The position numbers and the translations under genes are program-made. The notes under the pieces were generated by a model that saw nothing but the letters and a program-made list of their open reading frames with translations, was not told the DNA's origin and made no database searches. Shown piece after piece: positions 29,433-37,160 of a stretch of 64,000 nt of DNA. The stretch lies in NCBI GenBank assembly GCA_009693055.1, contig SHYA01000001.1:186001-250000 (forward strand), written 5' to 3'. Positions within the stretch are counted from its first letter, which is position 1; each line of letters begins with the position of its first letter. The stretch comes from Dehalococcoidia bacterium. GTDB lineage: Bacteria; Chloroflexota; Dehalococcoidia; Lucifugimonadales; SHYT01.

Positions 29433-30053
29433 TTGGAATCGTTCGTGGTGCGCTGGCTCAGCAAGCAACGGGACCGCCTGGTGAGCAATGGAAACGAACC
29501 ATGGCGCCGCCTGTGGCCCTGGGCGCTCGTCTTCGCGGTCGTCTTCATCGTTCTGGCCGTCGTCTTCTACGACAACCTTCCCAGCCCGCGAAACGCGGGG
29601 TATCCCGGCATCTTCCTCCTCAACCTCATCGCGAGCGGCGGTCTCGTTATACCGGCGCCCGGACTCGCCTCCACCTGCTTCGGGACGTCCGCGCTGGGTC
29701 TGGACGTGATCAGCGTGGGACTGCTGGCGGCGACCGCCGAGACGATTGGGGAGCTGACGGGCTACCTTGCGGGCGTCGGGGGACGCAATTTCCTGGACCG
29801 CCTCCCCCTTGCGCGCCTGCGCCGCGGGCTGGAGGCCTGGGTCCAACGCCGCGGAGGCCTGGTCATCCTCGTCGTGGCGGCGATACCCAACCCGATTTTT
29901 GACGTCGTTGGCATCGCCGCGGGCAGCCTGCGCTACCCGCTGCCCGCCTTTCTCGGCTACGTGTTCCTCGGCAAGTGCGTCAAGGACCTCGCCGTCGCCT
30001 ACGCTTGCCTGCACGGCATGGACAACATCGTGAGGTTCTTTGGCATGGGATAA
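29433..30053 (+). CDS. VTT-domain (DedA/TVP38-like) membrane protein
   Basis: About 200 residues with an N-terminal helix (WPWALVFAVVFIVLAVVFY), then the VTT/SNARE-associated pattern: GGLVIPAPG, AATAETIGELTGYLAG, and VVAAIPNPIFDVVGIAAG near residue 150, with further helices. Members act in lipid scrambling and membrane homeostasis; the specific role here is unknown. The start is unsure: TTG 29433 is used, GTG 29445 is possible. Neither has a clear ribosome binding site. Confidence 0.8.
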   Translation: MESFVVRWLSKQRDRLVSNGNEPWRRLWPWALVFAVVFIVLAVVFYDNLPSPRNAGYPGIFLLNLIASGGLVIPAPGLASTCFGTSALGLDVISVGLLAATAETIGELTGYLAGVGGRNFLDRLPLARLRRGLEAWVQRRGGLVILVVAAIPNPIFDVVGIAAGSLRYPLPAFLGYVFLGKCVKDLAVAYACLHGMDNIVRFFGMG

Positions 30054-30101
30054 CGCGGCCTTGCCCTTCCGCAGGGCAGCGGCTAGCATGAAGAGGTTGC
30101 A

Positions 30102-30473
30102 ATGCGCATTTTCGTTGACATAGACAACACGCTGCTCGCCTCGTCGGAGAGCGAGTGGGCGCTCCGTCCCGGCGCATGCGAGGTGCTGGCCGCGCTCCAG
30201 GGCCACGGCCACGCGGTGTACCTCTGGTCCGCCACGGGGCGCGCGCACTGCCAGCGCATCGCGGAGCACTTTGGGCTCCAGCCCTTCATCACCGAGTACT
30301 TTGACAAGGACCCGGACTGCCCTATCAAGCCTGACCTGATTGTGGACGACGACTGGTACCTGGTGCAGAAGTACTCCGGCGTGCTGGTCACCCCCTTCCG
30401 CGAACCGGACCCGAACGACCGGGAGCTGTACAAGGTGCTGGCGCACGTGGGCATTCCGATCCCAACGAGTTGA
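30102..30473 (+). CDS. Small HAD-like phosphatase
   Basis: 123 residues with the HAD signature FVDIDNTLL (nucleophile Asp near residue 6 and general acid Asp two residues on), motif II SATG and motif III/IV around KPDLIVDDDWYLV. Cap domain absent (C0 type). Function is probably a small phosphatase or an inactive relative. GAAGAGGTTGCA before the ATG is a good ribosome binding site. Closely followed by ABC transporter genes. Confidence 0.82.
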   Translation: MRIFVDIDNTLLASSESEWALRPGACEVLAALQGHGHAVYLWSATGRAHCQRIAEHFGLQPFITEYFDKDPDCPIKPDLIVDDDWYLVQKYSGVLVTPFREPDPNDRELYKVLAHVGIPIPTS

Positions 30474-30482
30474 CATGCGCAC

Positions 30483-31451
30483 ATGATGAACGCCATCGTC
30501 GTTGACCATCTGCACAAGCGCTTCCGCGCCGTGGAGGCCGTCAAGGACGTCTCCTTTACGGTCGCGGAGGGTGAGGTGTTCGGTTTCCTCGGCCCCAACG
30601 GCGCGGGAAAGACGACCACCATCAACATCCTGTGCACGCTGCTTGCGCCAACCTCGGGGACCGCGCTGGTCAACGGCTTTGACGTCGCCCGCCAGCAGAG
30701 CGAGGTGAGGCGCTCCATCGGCCTCGTCTTTCAGGAGACGACGGTGGACGACTACCTGACCGCGGAGGAAAACCTGAGGTTCCACGCCAGGGCGTACCGG
30801 CTGCCGCGCGACGTGTGGGTGGGGCGCGCCGAGGAACTGCTGCGCCTGGTTGACCTGTGGGACCGCCGCCATGACCGGGTGCGCACCTTCTCCGGCGGCA
30901 TGAAGCGCCGCCTGGAGCTGGCCCGCGGCCTGCTCGTCCGGCCACGCGTCCTCTTCCTGGACGAGCCCACGCTGGGGCTGGACCCGCAGACCCGCCGCCA
31001 CATCTGGGACTACCTGCTCCAGGTGCGCCGCAACGAGGCACTCACGGTCTTCCTGACCACGCATTACCTGGAGGAGGCCGAACACTGTGACCGCGTCGCC
31101 ATCATTGACCACGGGCAGATTGTTGCTCTGGACACCCCTGAGCACCTCAAGGCCGCCGTCGGAGGGGGCGTGGTGACTATCCGCGTGGAGGACCAGGCCC
31201 TGGCTCTGGAAGAACTGCAGACCCGCTTCGGCCTGGCGCCGGTGGTGCTGGACGGCGCAATTCAGTTCAACGTCCCGAGCCCCGAGGAGTTCCTGCCGGA
31301 GTTCATCCGCGCGTTTGCTGTCCCTCTGAACTCGGTGAGCATCCACCGCCCCACGCTTGAAGACGCGTTCGTGAAGCTTACGGGCCACGCGATCCGCGAT
31401 GACGCGCCCGCCGCCAGCACCTACGCCCGTGTCCGCATGCGGATGAGGTAA
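30483..31451 (+). CDS. ABC-2 type exporter ATP-binding protein (DrrA-like)
   Basis: 322-residue nucleotide-binding subunit at the inner face of the membrane. GPNGAGKTT (Walker A near 40), Q-loop VFQET, signature FSGGMKRRLELARGL, Walker B VLFLDEPTLGLDP, and switch His in LTTHYLEEAEH. The C-terminal ~80-residue domain is typical of the DrrA/CcmA group that exports drugs, lipids or polysaccharide. The permease partner begins 2 bases downstream. Confidence 0.94.
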   Translation: MMNAIVVDHLHKRFRAVEAVKDVSFTVAEGEVFGFLGPNGAGKTTTINILCTLLAPTSGTALVNGFDVARQQSEVRRSIGLVFQETTVDDYLTAEENLRFHARAYRLPRDVWVGRAEELLRLVDLWDRRHDRVRTFSGGMKRRLELARGLLVRPRVLFLDEPTLGLDPQTRRHIWDYLLQVRRNEALTVFLTTHYLEEAEHCDRVAIIDHGQIVALDTPEHLKAAVGGGVVTIRVEDQALALEELQTRFGLAPVVLDGAIQFNVPSPEEFLPEFIRAFAVPLNSVSIHRPTLEDAFVKLTGHAIRDDAPAASTYARVRMRMR

Positions 31452-31453
31452 GC

Positions 31454-32284
31454 ATGAGCGAGGTGTTCACCGGCTTCTGGGTCATCGCCCATCGTGAGCT
31501 GCTCCGGCTCCTGCGAGAGCGCGCGCGGCTCGTCTCCACGTTCGCCATCCCTATCTTCACGCTGATCATCTTCGGCGCCGGCTTCAATCGGATTGTCACG
31601 GATCTGGACTCGGACGTAGACCTGGTGCAGTTCATGTTCCCCGGCGTGGTCTGCATGGGCGTAGCCGTCACGTGTATGTTCGCCGGGCTGTCGGTGGTCT
31701 GGGACCGGGAGTTCGGCTTCCTCAAGATGGTGCTTGTCGCGCCATTGAACCGCATCGGGGTGGCCCTGGGCAAGGCTGCCGGTGGAGCCGCGGTGGCAAC
31801 GGTTCAAGGACTCATCATCCTGGCCTTCATGCCGGTCGTGGGCCTTTCCCTAGACGGCCTCGCATTCCTCAAGCTCTTCCTCGTGCTGATCTTGATGGCG
31901 GCAACCCTCTCCTGCCTCGGCATCCTGGTCGCCTCGCGCATGCGCTCCCAGCAGGGTTTCCACGGCGTGGTGGAGATGTTGCTGTTCCCGCTACTGTTCT
32001 TCTCAGGCATCTTCTTCCCTGTGGACAGGGTGCCAACTTGGCTGGGCGTTATCGCCAAGCTCAACCCCATCACGTACGGCGTGGACGCCGCACGCCAGGT
32101 GGTGCTCGAGTCGCAGGCGGGCTCAGCGCTCGCCGGCAACGCACCGCTGAGCGCCGGCAACGGCGCGCTGGGCGTAACGGTGTTCGGGCACACGATGGCC
32201 GTGTGGGAGGACGCGCTCGTCCTCGCCGCGTTCGGCGTAGTGGTCGTCGTGACGGCGGCGTGGTCGTTCAGCCGCCAGGAGTGA
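31454..32284 (+). CDS. ABC-2 type exporter permease (DrrB-like)
   Basis: 276 residues with six predicted membrane helices and the ABC-2 signature region FPLLFFSGIFFPVDRVPTWLG plus LNPITYGVDAARQ near residues 180-215. Partner of the ATP-binding protein immediately upstream; together a homodimer-type exporter of unknown substrate. The stop is followed four bases later by the selenocysteine-type peroxiredoxin gene, suggesting one operon. Confidence 0.92.
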   Translation: MSEVFTGFWVIAHRELLRLLRERARLVSTFAIPIFTLIIFGAGFNRIVTDLDSDVDLVQFMFPGVVCMGVAVTCMFAGLSVVWDREFGFLKMVLVAPLNRIGVALGKAAGGAAVATVQGLIILAFMPVVGLSLDGLAFLKLFLVLILMAATLSCLGILVASRMRSQQGFHGVVEMLLFPLLFFSGIFFPVDRVPTWLGVIAKLNPITYGVDAARQVVLESQAGSALAGNAPLSAGNGALGVTVFGHTMAVWEDALVLAAFGVVVVVTAAWSFSRQE

Positions 32285-32288
32285 ACCG

Positions 32289-32780
32289 ATGGCACAGCAG
32301 AGTCGAACGGTCTCTGTGGGCTCCACCGCGCCCGGCTTCACACTGGAATCGGCGAGCGGCGGCCAGGTCTCCCTCTCCGACTTCCGGGGCAAGCGCTGCG
32401 TCGTTTTGGTCTTTCTCCGCGGGTTCGCTTGACCGTTCTGCCGAAGGCACCTCCGCCAGTTGGCGGAGCAGCACCGAGAGTTCCTCGAGGCCGGCGCGCA
32501 GGTCCTGGCCATCGTCCACGACTCACCCCAGGCAGCCAGGGCGTTCCTGGCGCAACACCCGTCGCCCTTCCCGCTCCTGCTAGATGCCACCCACGCCCTC
32601 TTTGAGCAATACGGAGTAGAGAGCAAGCTCGCCTCTCTGGGCCAGCGGCCTGGCCTCTTCGTCATTGACAGCGAGGGAGTGGTGCGGTTTACTCACCTCG
32701 GAAGGCAGCAGTGGGAGATCCCGTCCAACCCGGTCGTCCTGGAAGAGGTGCGTTGCCTTCCCTGCGAGGCAACACGGTGA
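32289..32780 (+). CDS. Peroxiredoxin-like (AhpC/TSA) selenoprotein, Sec at codon 48 (TGA)
   Basis: A thioredoxin-fold protein of 163 residues if TGA 32430-32432 is read as selenocysteine. Reading MAQQSRTVSVGSTAPGFTLE, then VLVFLRGFA-U-PFCRRHL; relatives have Cys at the U, the first Cys of CPFC. After the TGA the same frame continues with normal family sequence (LAEQHREFLEAGAQVLAIV, then GLFVIDSEGVVRF) to a real TGA stop at 32778. A SECIS-like hairpin with loop AGUU follows at 32451-32468. The expected role is reduction of peroxides or disulfides. The stop overlaps the GTG of the next gene. Standard gene callers will split it. Confidence 0.85.
32451..32468 (+). promoter_or_regulatory. Candidate bacterial SECIS element (peroxiredoxin-like gene)
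   Basis: CTCCGCC-AGTT-GGCGGAG: perfect 7-bp stem, 4-base loop with G second. The loop starts 25 bases after the TGA, within the 16-37 range of the published bacterial SECIS consensus. Confidence 0.7.
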
Positions 32781-33477
32781 CAGAAAACGCGATGGCCACC
32801 TACCTCAGCGAAGGCGCCTCGCTCCACGCCTACCTGGCAAGGCCCACAGGCAGCGGCCGTTCCCGGCGGTGGTCGTCATCCAAGAGCTGTTCGGCCTGAA
32901 CGACAACATCCGGCGGATCGCCAACCGGCTCGCCGGCGAGGGGTACATTGCCCTCGCGCCAAACCTGTATTCCCGCCCGGGCGGGTTCGGCCGTTTCTGC
33001 GTGACCAGTCTGATGAAAGCGATGCTGAACAACGGCGTGGAGCAGCAGCCGGTGCGGGACCTGAAGGCGGCGGTGGCCTACCTCCAGCAACAGCCGTTCG
33101 TGCACGCCGAGCGCATCGGCGTGACCGGCTTCTGCATGGGCGGCGGCTATGCCATTCTGTTGGCGTGCGCCTCCGACCAGGTGAAGGGCAGCGTGGCCTT
33201 CTATGGCCGCAACCCCTCGCCGATTGACGCCGTGGCGAACATCCGCTGCCCGCTCCTCTACCCCTACGGCGCGTCTGACCGGCTCGTCCGCGGCGGCGTT
33301 CCCAAGCTGAAAGAGGCGCTGAAGCGGCAAGGCAAGCAGTACGAGGTCAAGGCGTACCCCAACACCGGCCACTCGTACATGAACGACTCGCGGCGCAGCT
33401 ACCGGCGCGACGTGGCTGAGGGCTCGTGGAAACACCTGCTCGCCTTCTTCGGCGAGCACTTGAAGGAGACGCCATGA
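32777..33477 (+). pseudogene. Dienelactone hydrolase family gene with a -1 frameshift
   Basis: The N-terminal frame starts at GTG 32777 (MTENAMATYLSEGASLHAYL, then ARPTGSG). The remaining frame gives PFPAVVVIQELFGLNDNIRRI, the active-site Cys in GVTGFCMGGGYA, an Asp in YGASDRLV and a His in NTGHSYMND, a complete DLH triad. The frames meet at about 32857 (ggcagcggccgttcc), where one C appears to be missing. Restored length would be ~233 residues, normal for the family. Either a sequence error or a recent mutation. Overlaps both neighbouring redox genes by 4 bases. Confidence 0.8.
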
Positions 33478-34091
33478 ACATGCCCATCAAGCTCACCGTC
33501 TACTCCGACTACATCTGACCCTTCTGCTACATCGGCCTGGAGCGGGTCGATAGGATGCAGCAGGAGTTTGAGGTCCAGGTGGAATGGCGCCCGTACGAGC
33601 TCCACCCAGAGATCCCTCCGGAAGGCAAGCCGCTGGAGGAGCGGTCGCGCCTCGGCTTCAGCCGGATCCTCGCGATGGCGAAGGAGGCCGGGCTGGAGAT
33701 GAGCCCGCCCCCGCGCATTGCGAACTCTCGGCTGGCCCTTGAGGCCACCGAGTTCGCCAACGCGCAAGGCAATGGCGGCGCGTTCCACCGTGCCGTTTTT
33801 GAAACCTACTGGCGGCGCGGCCTGAACATCGGGCAGCAGGCAGTCCTCCTCCAGCTCGCCGATGAGGCCGGCCTTGACCGCGAGGCGTTGCGCCAGGCGC
33901 TGCAGCAGGGAACGTACCGCGAAGTGCTGGAGCGAAAACTGGGAGAGGCCCGGAAGACGGGCGCCAACGGCGTCCCGGCGTTTGTCTTCAACGACCGGTA
34001 CCTCGTGACGGGCACGCACCCGTACGAGGTGTTCCGGAACTTCATTGCGGAGCGGCTGCTCAAGGAGCGGGACGAACCTCGCTCACCCTGA
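33474..34091 (+). CDS. DsbA/FrnE-like oxidoreductase selenoprotein, Sec at codon 15 (TGA)
   Basis: 205 residues if TGA 33516-33518 is selenocysteine. The start MNMPIKLTVYSDYI-U-PFCYIG corresponds exactly to the DYxCPFC active site of FrnE-type DsbA proteins, with U replacing the N-terminal Cys. The rest is normal for the family: EWRPYELHPEIPPEG, helical insertion, GREAL-like helices, cis-Pro loop GVPAFVFNDRY. No signal peptide, so probably cytoplasmic disulfide or glutathione-type chemistry. The ATG overlaps the DLH stop (ATGA). A SECIS-like stem-loop follows at 33531-33551. Confidence 0.87.
33531..33551 (+). promoter_or_regulatory. Candidate bacterial SECIS element (DsbA-like gene)
   Basis: ATCGGCC pairs with GGTCGAT (one G-U pair) around the loop TGGAGCG, G second in the loop. 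The loop begins 20 bases after the TGA. Confidence 0.55.
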
Positions 34092-34096
34092 ACTTG

Positions 34097-34163
34097 CCTG
34101 CCCTCGAGCGAAGCGAAGGGTCGAAGGGCGCACCCTCATGGTTCGACAAGCTCACCACGGGCG
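34097..34163. repeat. Interspersed repeat remnant (TCGACAAGCTCA family)
   Basis: Contains CCTGCCCTCGAG, AGCGAAGGG, TCGAAGGG and GGTTCGACAAGCTCACC, motifs that recur at 40018-40090 and 63631-63660. Non-coding, between the DsbA-like gene and the VOC pseudogene. Confidence 0.6.
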
Positions 34164-34184
34164 GTTGAAGATGCTGCACGCCGC

Positions 34185-34542
34185 CTAGCTGCGCGGGACC
34201 TCTGACATCAGCGCCATCGTGTCCCCCTCCGTGTCTCAAAAGAAGGCCATCCACAGCGCGTGGTCCGGCATCTCGGCGATGACGTGCGACTCGTTGCGGA
34301 ACCGGACGCCACGTGCCTTGAGCGTCCCAAAAGTGGCCGGTAGGTCCGCCACCTTGAAATAGAGGATAGGGCTTGCACGGTCAAACTCCCGATCAGAAAG
34401 TTCCGGCATGAGCCGCACGCCGTTGCAATTGAAGAAAGTCAAGCGTGTCCCGGTAAAAGCCCACCGCCCGCAGGGGATCCTTGACCGGCACCGCGATCTG
34501 GCCGATGTGCGCTAAAGTCAATCCTGCCCCTTGTTGCACCAT
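34185..34542 (-). pseudogene. VOC-family (glyoxalase/bleomycin-resistance-like) pseudogene
   Basis: The N-terminal frame starts at ATG 34542 and gives IGQIAVPVKDPLRAVGFYRDTL. A deletion of about a dozen codons and a frame change then lead into NCNGVRLMPELSDREFDRAS, ILYFKV, and PDHALWMAFF. There a TGA replaces what should be Arg, followed by DTEGDTMALMSEV and a TAG at 34185. Two independent lesions make this a genuine pseudogene. The TGA is not at a Cys position and is not a selenocysteine candidate. Confidence 0.82.
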
Positions 34543-34603
34543 TGCTTCCCTCCCGCGCTGCTAAAACACCAACGTGTCCTTGAGCCGTTGTCGCTACGCG
34601 CCC

Positions 34604-35300
34604 TCACGGCTCCCGCGCTACCACCAACGCCCACACGCGCTTTGCTCCGCTCTCCAAGAGCGCCGCCGCGCACGCGTCCAGTGTTGCGCGGTGGTGCACA
34701 CGTCATCTAGTAGCAAGACGCGCTTGCCCGCCAGGGCTGCGCCACGACAGGAGAAGGCCCCCGCTACGGCGGCATGCCTGGCTGCCGCGTCACTGGCGCG
34801 CGCCTGGGGTGGCGTGGCCCGCGACCGGACCAGCGTGCGCCTGTCTACCGCCACTTGCAGGAGCTGGCCTAGCTCCTCGGCAAGGAGCGCCGCCTGGTTA
34901 TATCCGCGTTGTCGCTCGCGAGCGGCGTGCAGCGGCAACGGCACCAGGATGTCCGGCACAAAGCCGCTCCCATTCAGGGTGACCGCCAGCGGGCGCGCCA
35001 GCCATCATATTTCAGGCGGTGCACCATCTCGCGTGCCGCGCCCTGCATCAGAAACGTCGCGAGGACGCGCTCCACGGCCAGAGGCGCCTGCTCGCAGCGA
35101 GGACACAGCGAGCCCCTCAGAGCGACTGCGGCCGCCCCAGGGAACGGTTGCGCGCAGCGGACACACAGCGGCGGCTCCAGCCGCCCAAGCAGTCCGGAGC
35201 AGCCGTCGCACAGCCACGCACCGGGCTTCCGGCACATCGCGCACTGCGGAGGAAATACCACGTCAAGGGCGGCGTGGTAAAGCCACCTCACTCTATTCAC
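34604..35300 (-). pseudogene. comF: comF-type phosphoribosyltransferase pseudogene
   Basis: The N-terminal part has the ComF zinc region (VFPPQCAMCRKPGAWLC, then LCVRCAQPFPG and LCPRCEQ) and reaches MVHRLKYDGWRA, where about 15-20 codons are lost and the frame changes. It resumes with PDILVPLPLHAARERQRGYNQ. The PRPP motif LLLDDVCTT is then broken by a missing G, after which the third frame continues family-like (LDACAAALLESGA, ALVVAREP) to a TGA at 34604. ComF normally aids DNA uptake. Two lesions, one a deletion, make inactivity likely. Start approximate (GTG 35300 or 35291). Confidence 0.8.
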
Positions 35301-35404
35301 GGCTGTTATGCTGGACTCAGTCTCTGACCTGACCCCCATTGATTCCACCTGCGCGGCGTCGCGCCTTGTGTTGTTCCGTTGGCGGACTGCTAAGATTCTA
35401 CTTG

Positions 35405-36130
35405 ATGAGCAAAGAGCCGGCGTTGCCGGGTGTGAAGGCGGTCTTCTTCGACCTGTTCAACACGCTCGCGCGCTTCTGGCCGCCGCGCGAGGAAGTACAG
35501 GCCCAGGCGTGTCAGGCGTTCGGCATCGCGCTTGACACGTCGCGGGTGGACCTGGGCTACGCGGAGGCGGACGCCTACATGACGCGCGAGAACTCCTCTG
35601 CGCCACTTCGAACACGCACCAACGCGCAAACGGACGCCTTTTTCGCCCGGTACGAACAGATCATCTTGAAGGGCGCGGGGGTTGACGTGGACCTGGCCGT
35701 TGCCGGTCAGGTCTGGCAACGGGTGCGACAGATCCCTTACGGCCTCACCCTCTTTGACGACGTGCTGCCTTCTCTAAGACGGCTGCGCCAAAAGGGGCTT
35801 GTCCTGGGGATGATCTCCAACCTGAACCGGCCGGGTGACGCGCTGACCAAGGAGCTTGGCCTGACGGGGACGCTCCACTTCGCGGTGACCTCGTTTGAAG
35901 CGCAGGCGGAAAAGCCGGACGCGGCTATTTTTCAGGCGGCGATAGAGCGGGCGGGCGTTCCCGCCTCGGAGGCCGTTCACGTCGGCGACCAGGTCTCCTC
36001 CGACGTAGAGGGGGCCAGAGGCGCTGGAATCCGGCCCGTGCTCATGGACCGCTACGGGACCGGACCCCGAGCCGCCGGCTGCCCCGTAGTCCACTCCATG
36101 GTAGAGTTGGAACGTCTCCTGGACCCATAG
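35405..36130 (+). CDS. HAD-superfamily hydrolase
   Basis: 241 residues, HAD subfamily IA with helical cap. Motif I is KAVFFDLFNTLARF (nucleophile Asp near residue 16), motif II MISN, motif III KPDAAIFQAA with Lys, motif IV VGDQVSSDVEGARGAG. Likely a phosphatase of small phosphorylated metabolites. The start at 35405 is chosen because the family begins shortly before motif I; the in-frame ATG at 35339 adds odd sequence. Lies next to the ArsC-like selenoprotein gene, 26 bases apart. Confidence 0.88.
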   Translation: MSKEPALPGVKAVFFDLFNTLARFWPPREEVQAQACQAFGIALDTSRVDLGYAEADAYMTRENSSAPLRTRTNAQTDAFFARYEQIILKGAGVDVDLAVAGQVWQRVRQIPYGLTLFDDVLPSLRRLRQKGLVLGMISNLNRPGDALTKELGLTGTLHFAVTSFEAQAEKPDAAIFQAAIERAGVPASEAVHVGDQVSSDVEGARGAGIRPVLMDRYGTGPRAAGCPVVHSMVELERLLDP

Positions 36131-36156
36131 CGTCAACCCTTGACACGAGGGAAAGG

Positions 36157-36504
36157 ATGAACGCAGAGGCCAGGTTCTACGGCTACTCCCGCTGAGCGAC
36201 CTGCAAGAAGGCGCGGGAGTTCCTCGCGCGCAAAGGGGTCGCCGTCCAAGAGCGGGACTTCTTTCAGCTGCCGCTCACCGAAGTGGAACTGCGGGGCCTG
36301 CTGCACGGAAGGCCGGCCTCGGACGCCTTCTCCTGGAGGTCGCCATCGGTCAAGGCGCTGGGGCTGGAGGGTAAGCGCCTGAGCGACGCGGAGCTGGTCC
36401 AGTGGATGCTCAAGGAACCGAGGCTCATCAAGCGACCGATCCTGGTGCTCAAGGGGACAGTGTTCTTCGGGTTCCGGCCCGCGGAGCTTGAGGCGCACCA
36501 GTGA
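36157..36504 (+). CDS. ArsC/Spx-like selenoprotein, Sec at codon 13 (TGA)
   Basis: 115 residues when TGA 36193-36195 is read as selenocysteine: MNAEARFYGYSR-U-ATCKKAREFL. The family has Cys at this place (CxxC, as in Spx, or Cys of ArsC). The same frame continues as a normal ArsC-type thioredoxin-fold protein (KGVAVQERDFFQLPLTEVEL, then LLKEPRLIKRPILVLKG with the conserved Arg) to a TGA stop at 36502. AGGGAAAGG precedes the ATG. A SECIS-like hairpin follows at 36211-36229. Arsenate reduction versus another thiol reaction is open. Confidence 0.86.
36211..36229 (+). promoter_or_regulatory. Candidate bacterial SECIS element (ArsC-like gene)
   Basis: GCGCGGG-AGTT-CC-T-CGCGC: a 7-bp stem interrupted by one bulged T on the 3' side, with loop AGTT identical to the peroxiredoxin gene. 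The loop begins 23 bases after the TGA. Confidence 0.7.
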
Positions 36505-36518
36505 GGAGCGCGGAACGG

Positions 36519-37151
36519 CTAAAGCCGCGCTAGCGCTTCCCGAGGGTGCTGCCAGGCCATGTCAGGGGCCGTAGGGATGGTGTGCGGGGCCTTGCTGCCC
36601 CACAACGCGGCCGCAAACCCGACGCCCGCCTGTTGCGCGCACCGCATGTCGGCATGCGTGTCACCCACGTACAGCGCCTGCGACGGGTCCGAACCGAGGA
36701 CTTTGAGCACATGCTGCACGCCGTCCGGCTCCGGCTTAGCGCGTGCGACCTCGTCACCAAACGCATCAACGACAAAGGCGCGCCCAACCCCCGCCACAGC
36801 CAGCTCCGGGACGGCGGCCCAGCGCGGCTTGTTGGAGAAGAGTGCCAGGCGGTACCCCTTTTCCCTCAGTCCAACCAGCATCGCCTCCACTTTAGGGAAA
36901 AGGCTGCTCGTTGCGCGCCAACCCCGCTCGTAGTGGCCCAGGTAGCTCTGCGTCACCTCTTCGCTTCTGCCCGGAAACAGCTGCGTGATAATCTGGGCGA
37001 GGGGCAGGCCGTGGCACTCTGCAATGGCCTCACTCGTAGGGGCTGGGCACCCGGCCTGGGCGGCGGCGTACTGCAGCGCCTCCTCATGGGCCTGCCAGGA
37101 GTTCCAGAGCGTCCCATCCCAGTCAAAAATCACGACGTTGTATTTCTTCAT
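36519..37151 (-). CDS. HAD-family phosphatase (phosphoglycolate phosphatase/PpaX-like)
   Basis: 210 residues, HAD IA. Motif I VVIFDWDGTLWNSW (residues 5-18), helical cap, motif II LFSNK, motif III KPEPDGVQHVL, motif IV VGDTHADMRCAQQAG. Resembles Gph/PpaX-type phosphatases. Substrate unproven. The ATG at 37151 lies only about 10 bases after a TATACT box, so the mRNA may be almost leaderless; no ribosome binding site is seen. Convergent with the ArsC-like gene. Confidence 0.88.
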   Translation of the reverse strand: MKKYNVVIFDWDGTLWNSWQAHEEALQYAAAQAGCPAPTSEAIAECHGLPLAQIITQLFPGRSEEVTQSYLGHYERGWRATSSLFPKVEAMLVGLREKGYRLALFSNKPRWAAVPELAVAGVGRAFVVDAFGDEVARAKPEPDGVQHVLKVLGSDPSQALYVGDTHADMRCAQQAGVGFAAALWGSKAPHTIPTAPDMAWQHPREALARL

Positions 37152-37160
37152 CGGACGTTT

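Noticed and set aside
32777-33477. Programmed ribosomal frameshift in the dienelactone hydrolase gene
   Set aside because: No X-XXY-YYZ slippery heptamer or downstream pseudoknot is evident at about 32857; a simple one-base deletion explains it.
34185-34542. In-frame TGA in the VOC gene as a fourth selenocysteine
   Set aside because: The TGA replaces an Arg position (MAFF-R-D), not a Cys, and the gene also has a deletion and frameshift. It is an ordinary nonsense codon.
32289-36504. Alternative genetic code (UGA = Trp or Gly) to explain in-frame TGAs
   Set aside because: TGA is used as the normal stop by many genes here (for example gcvH, gcvPA, enoyl-CoA hydratase and the three redox genes themselves), and Trp is encoded by TGG.
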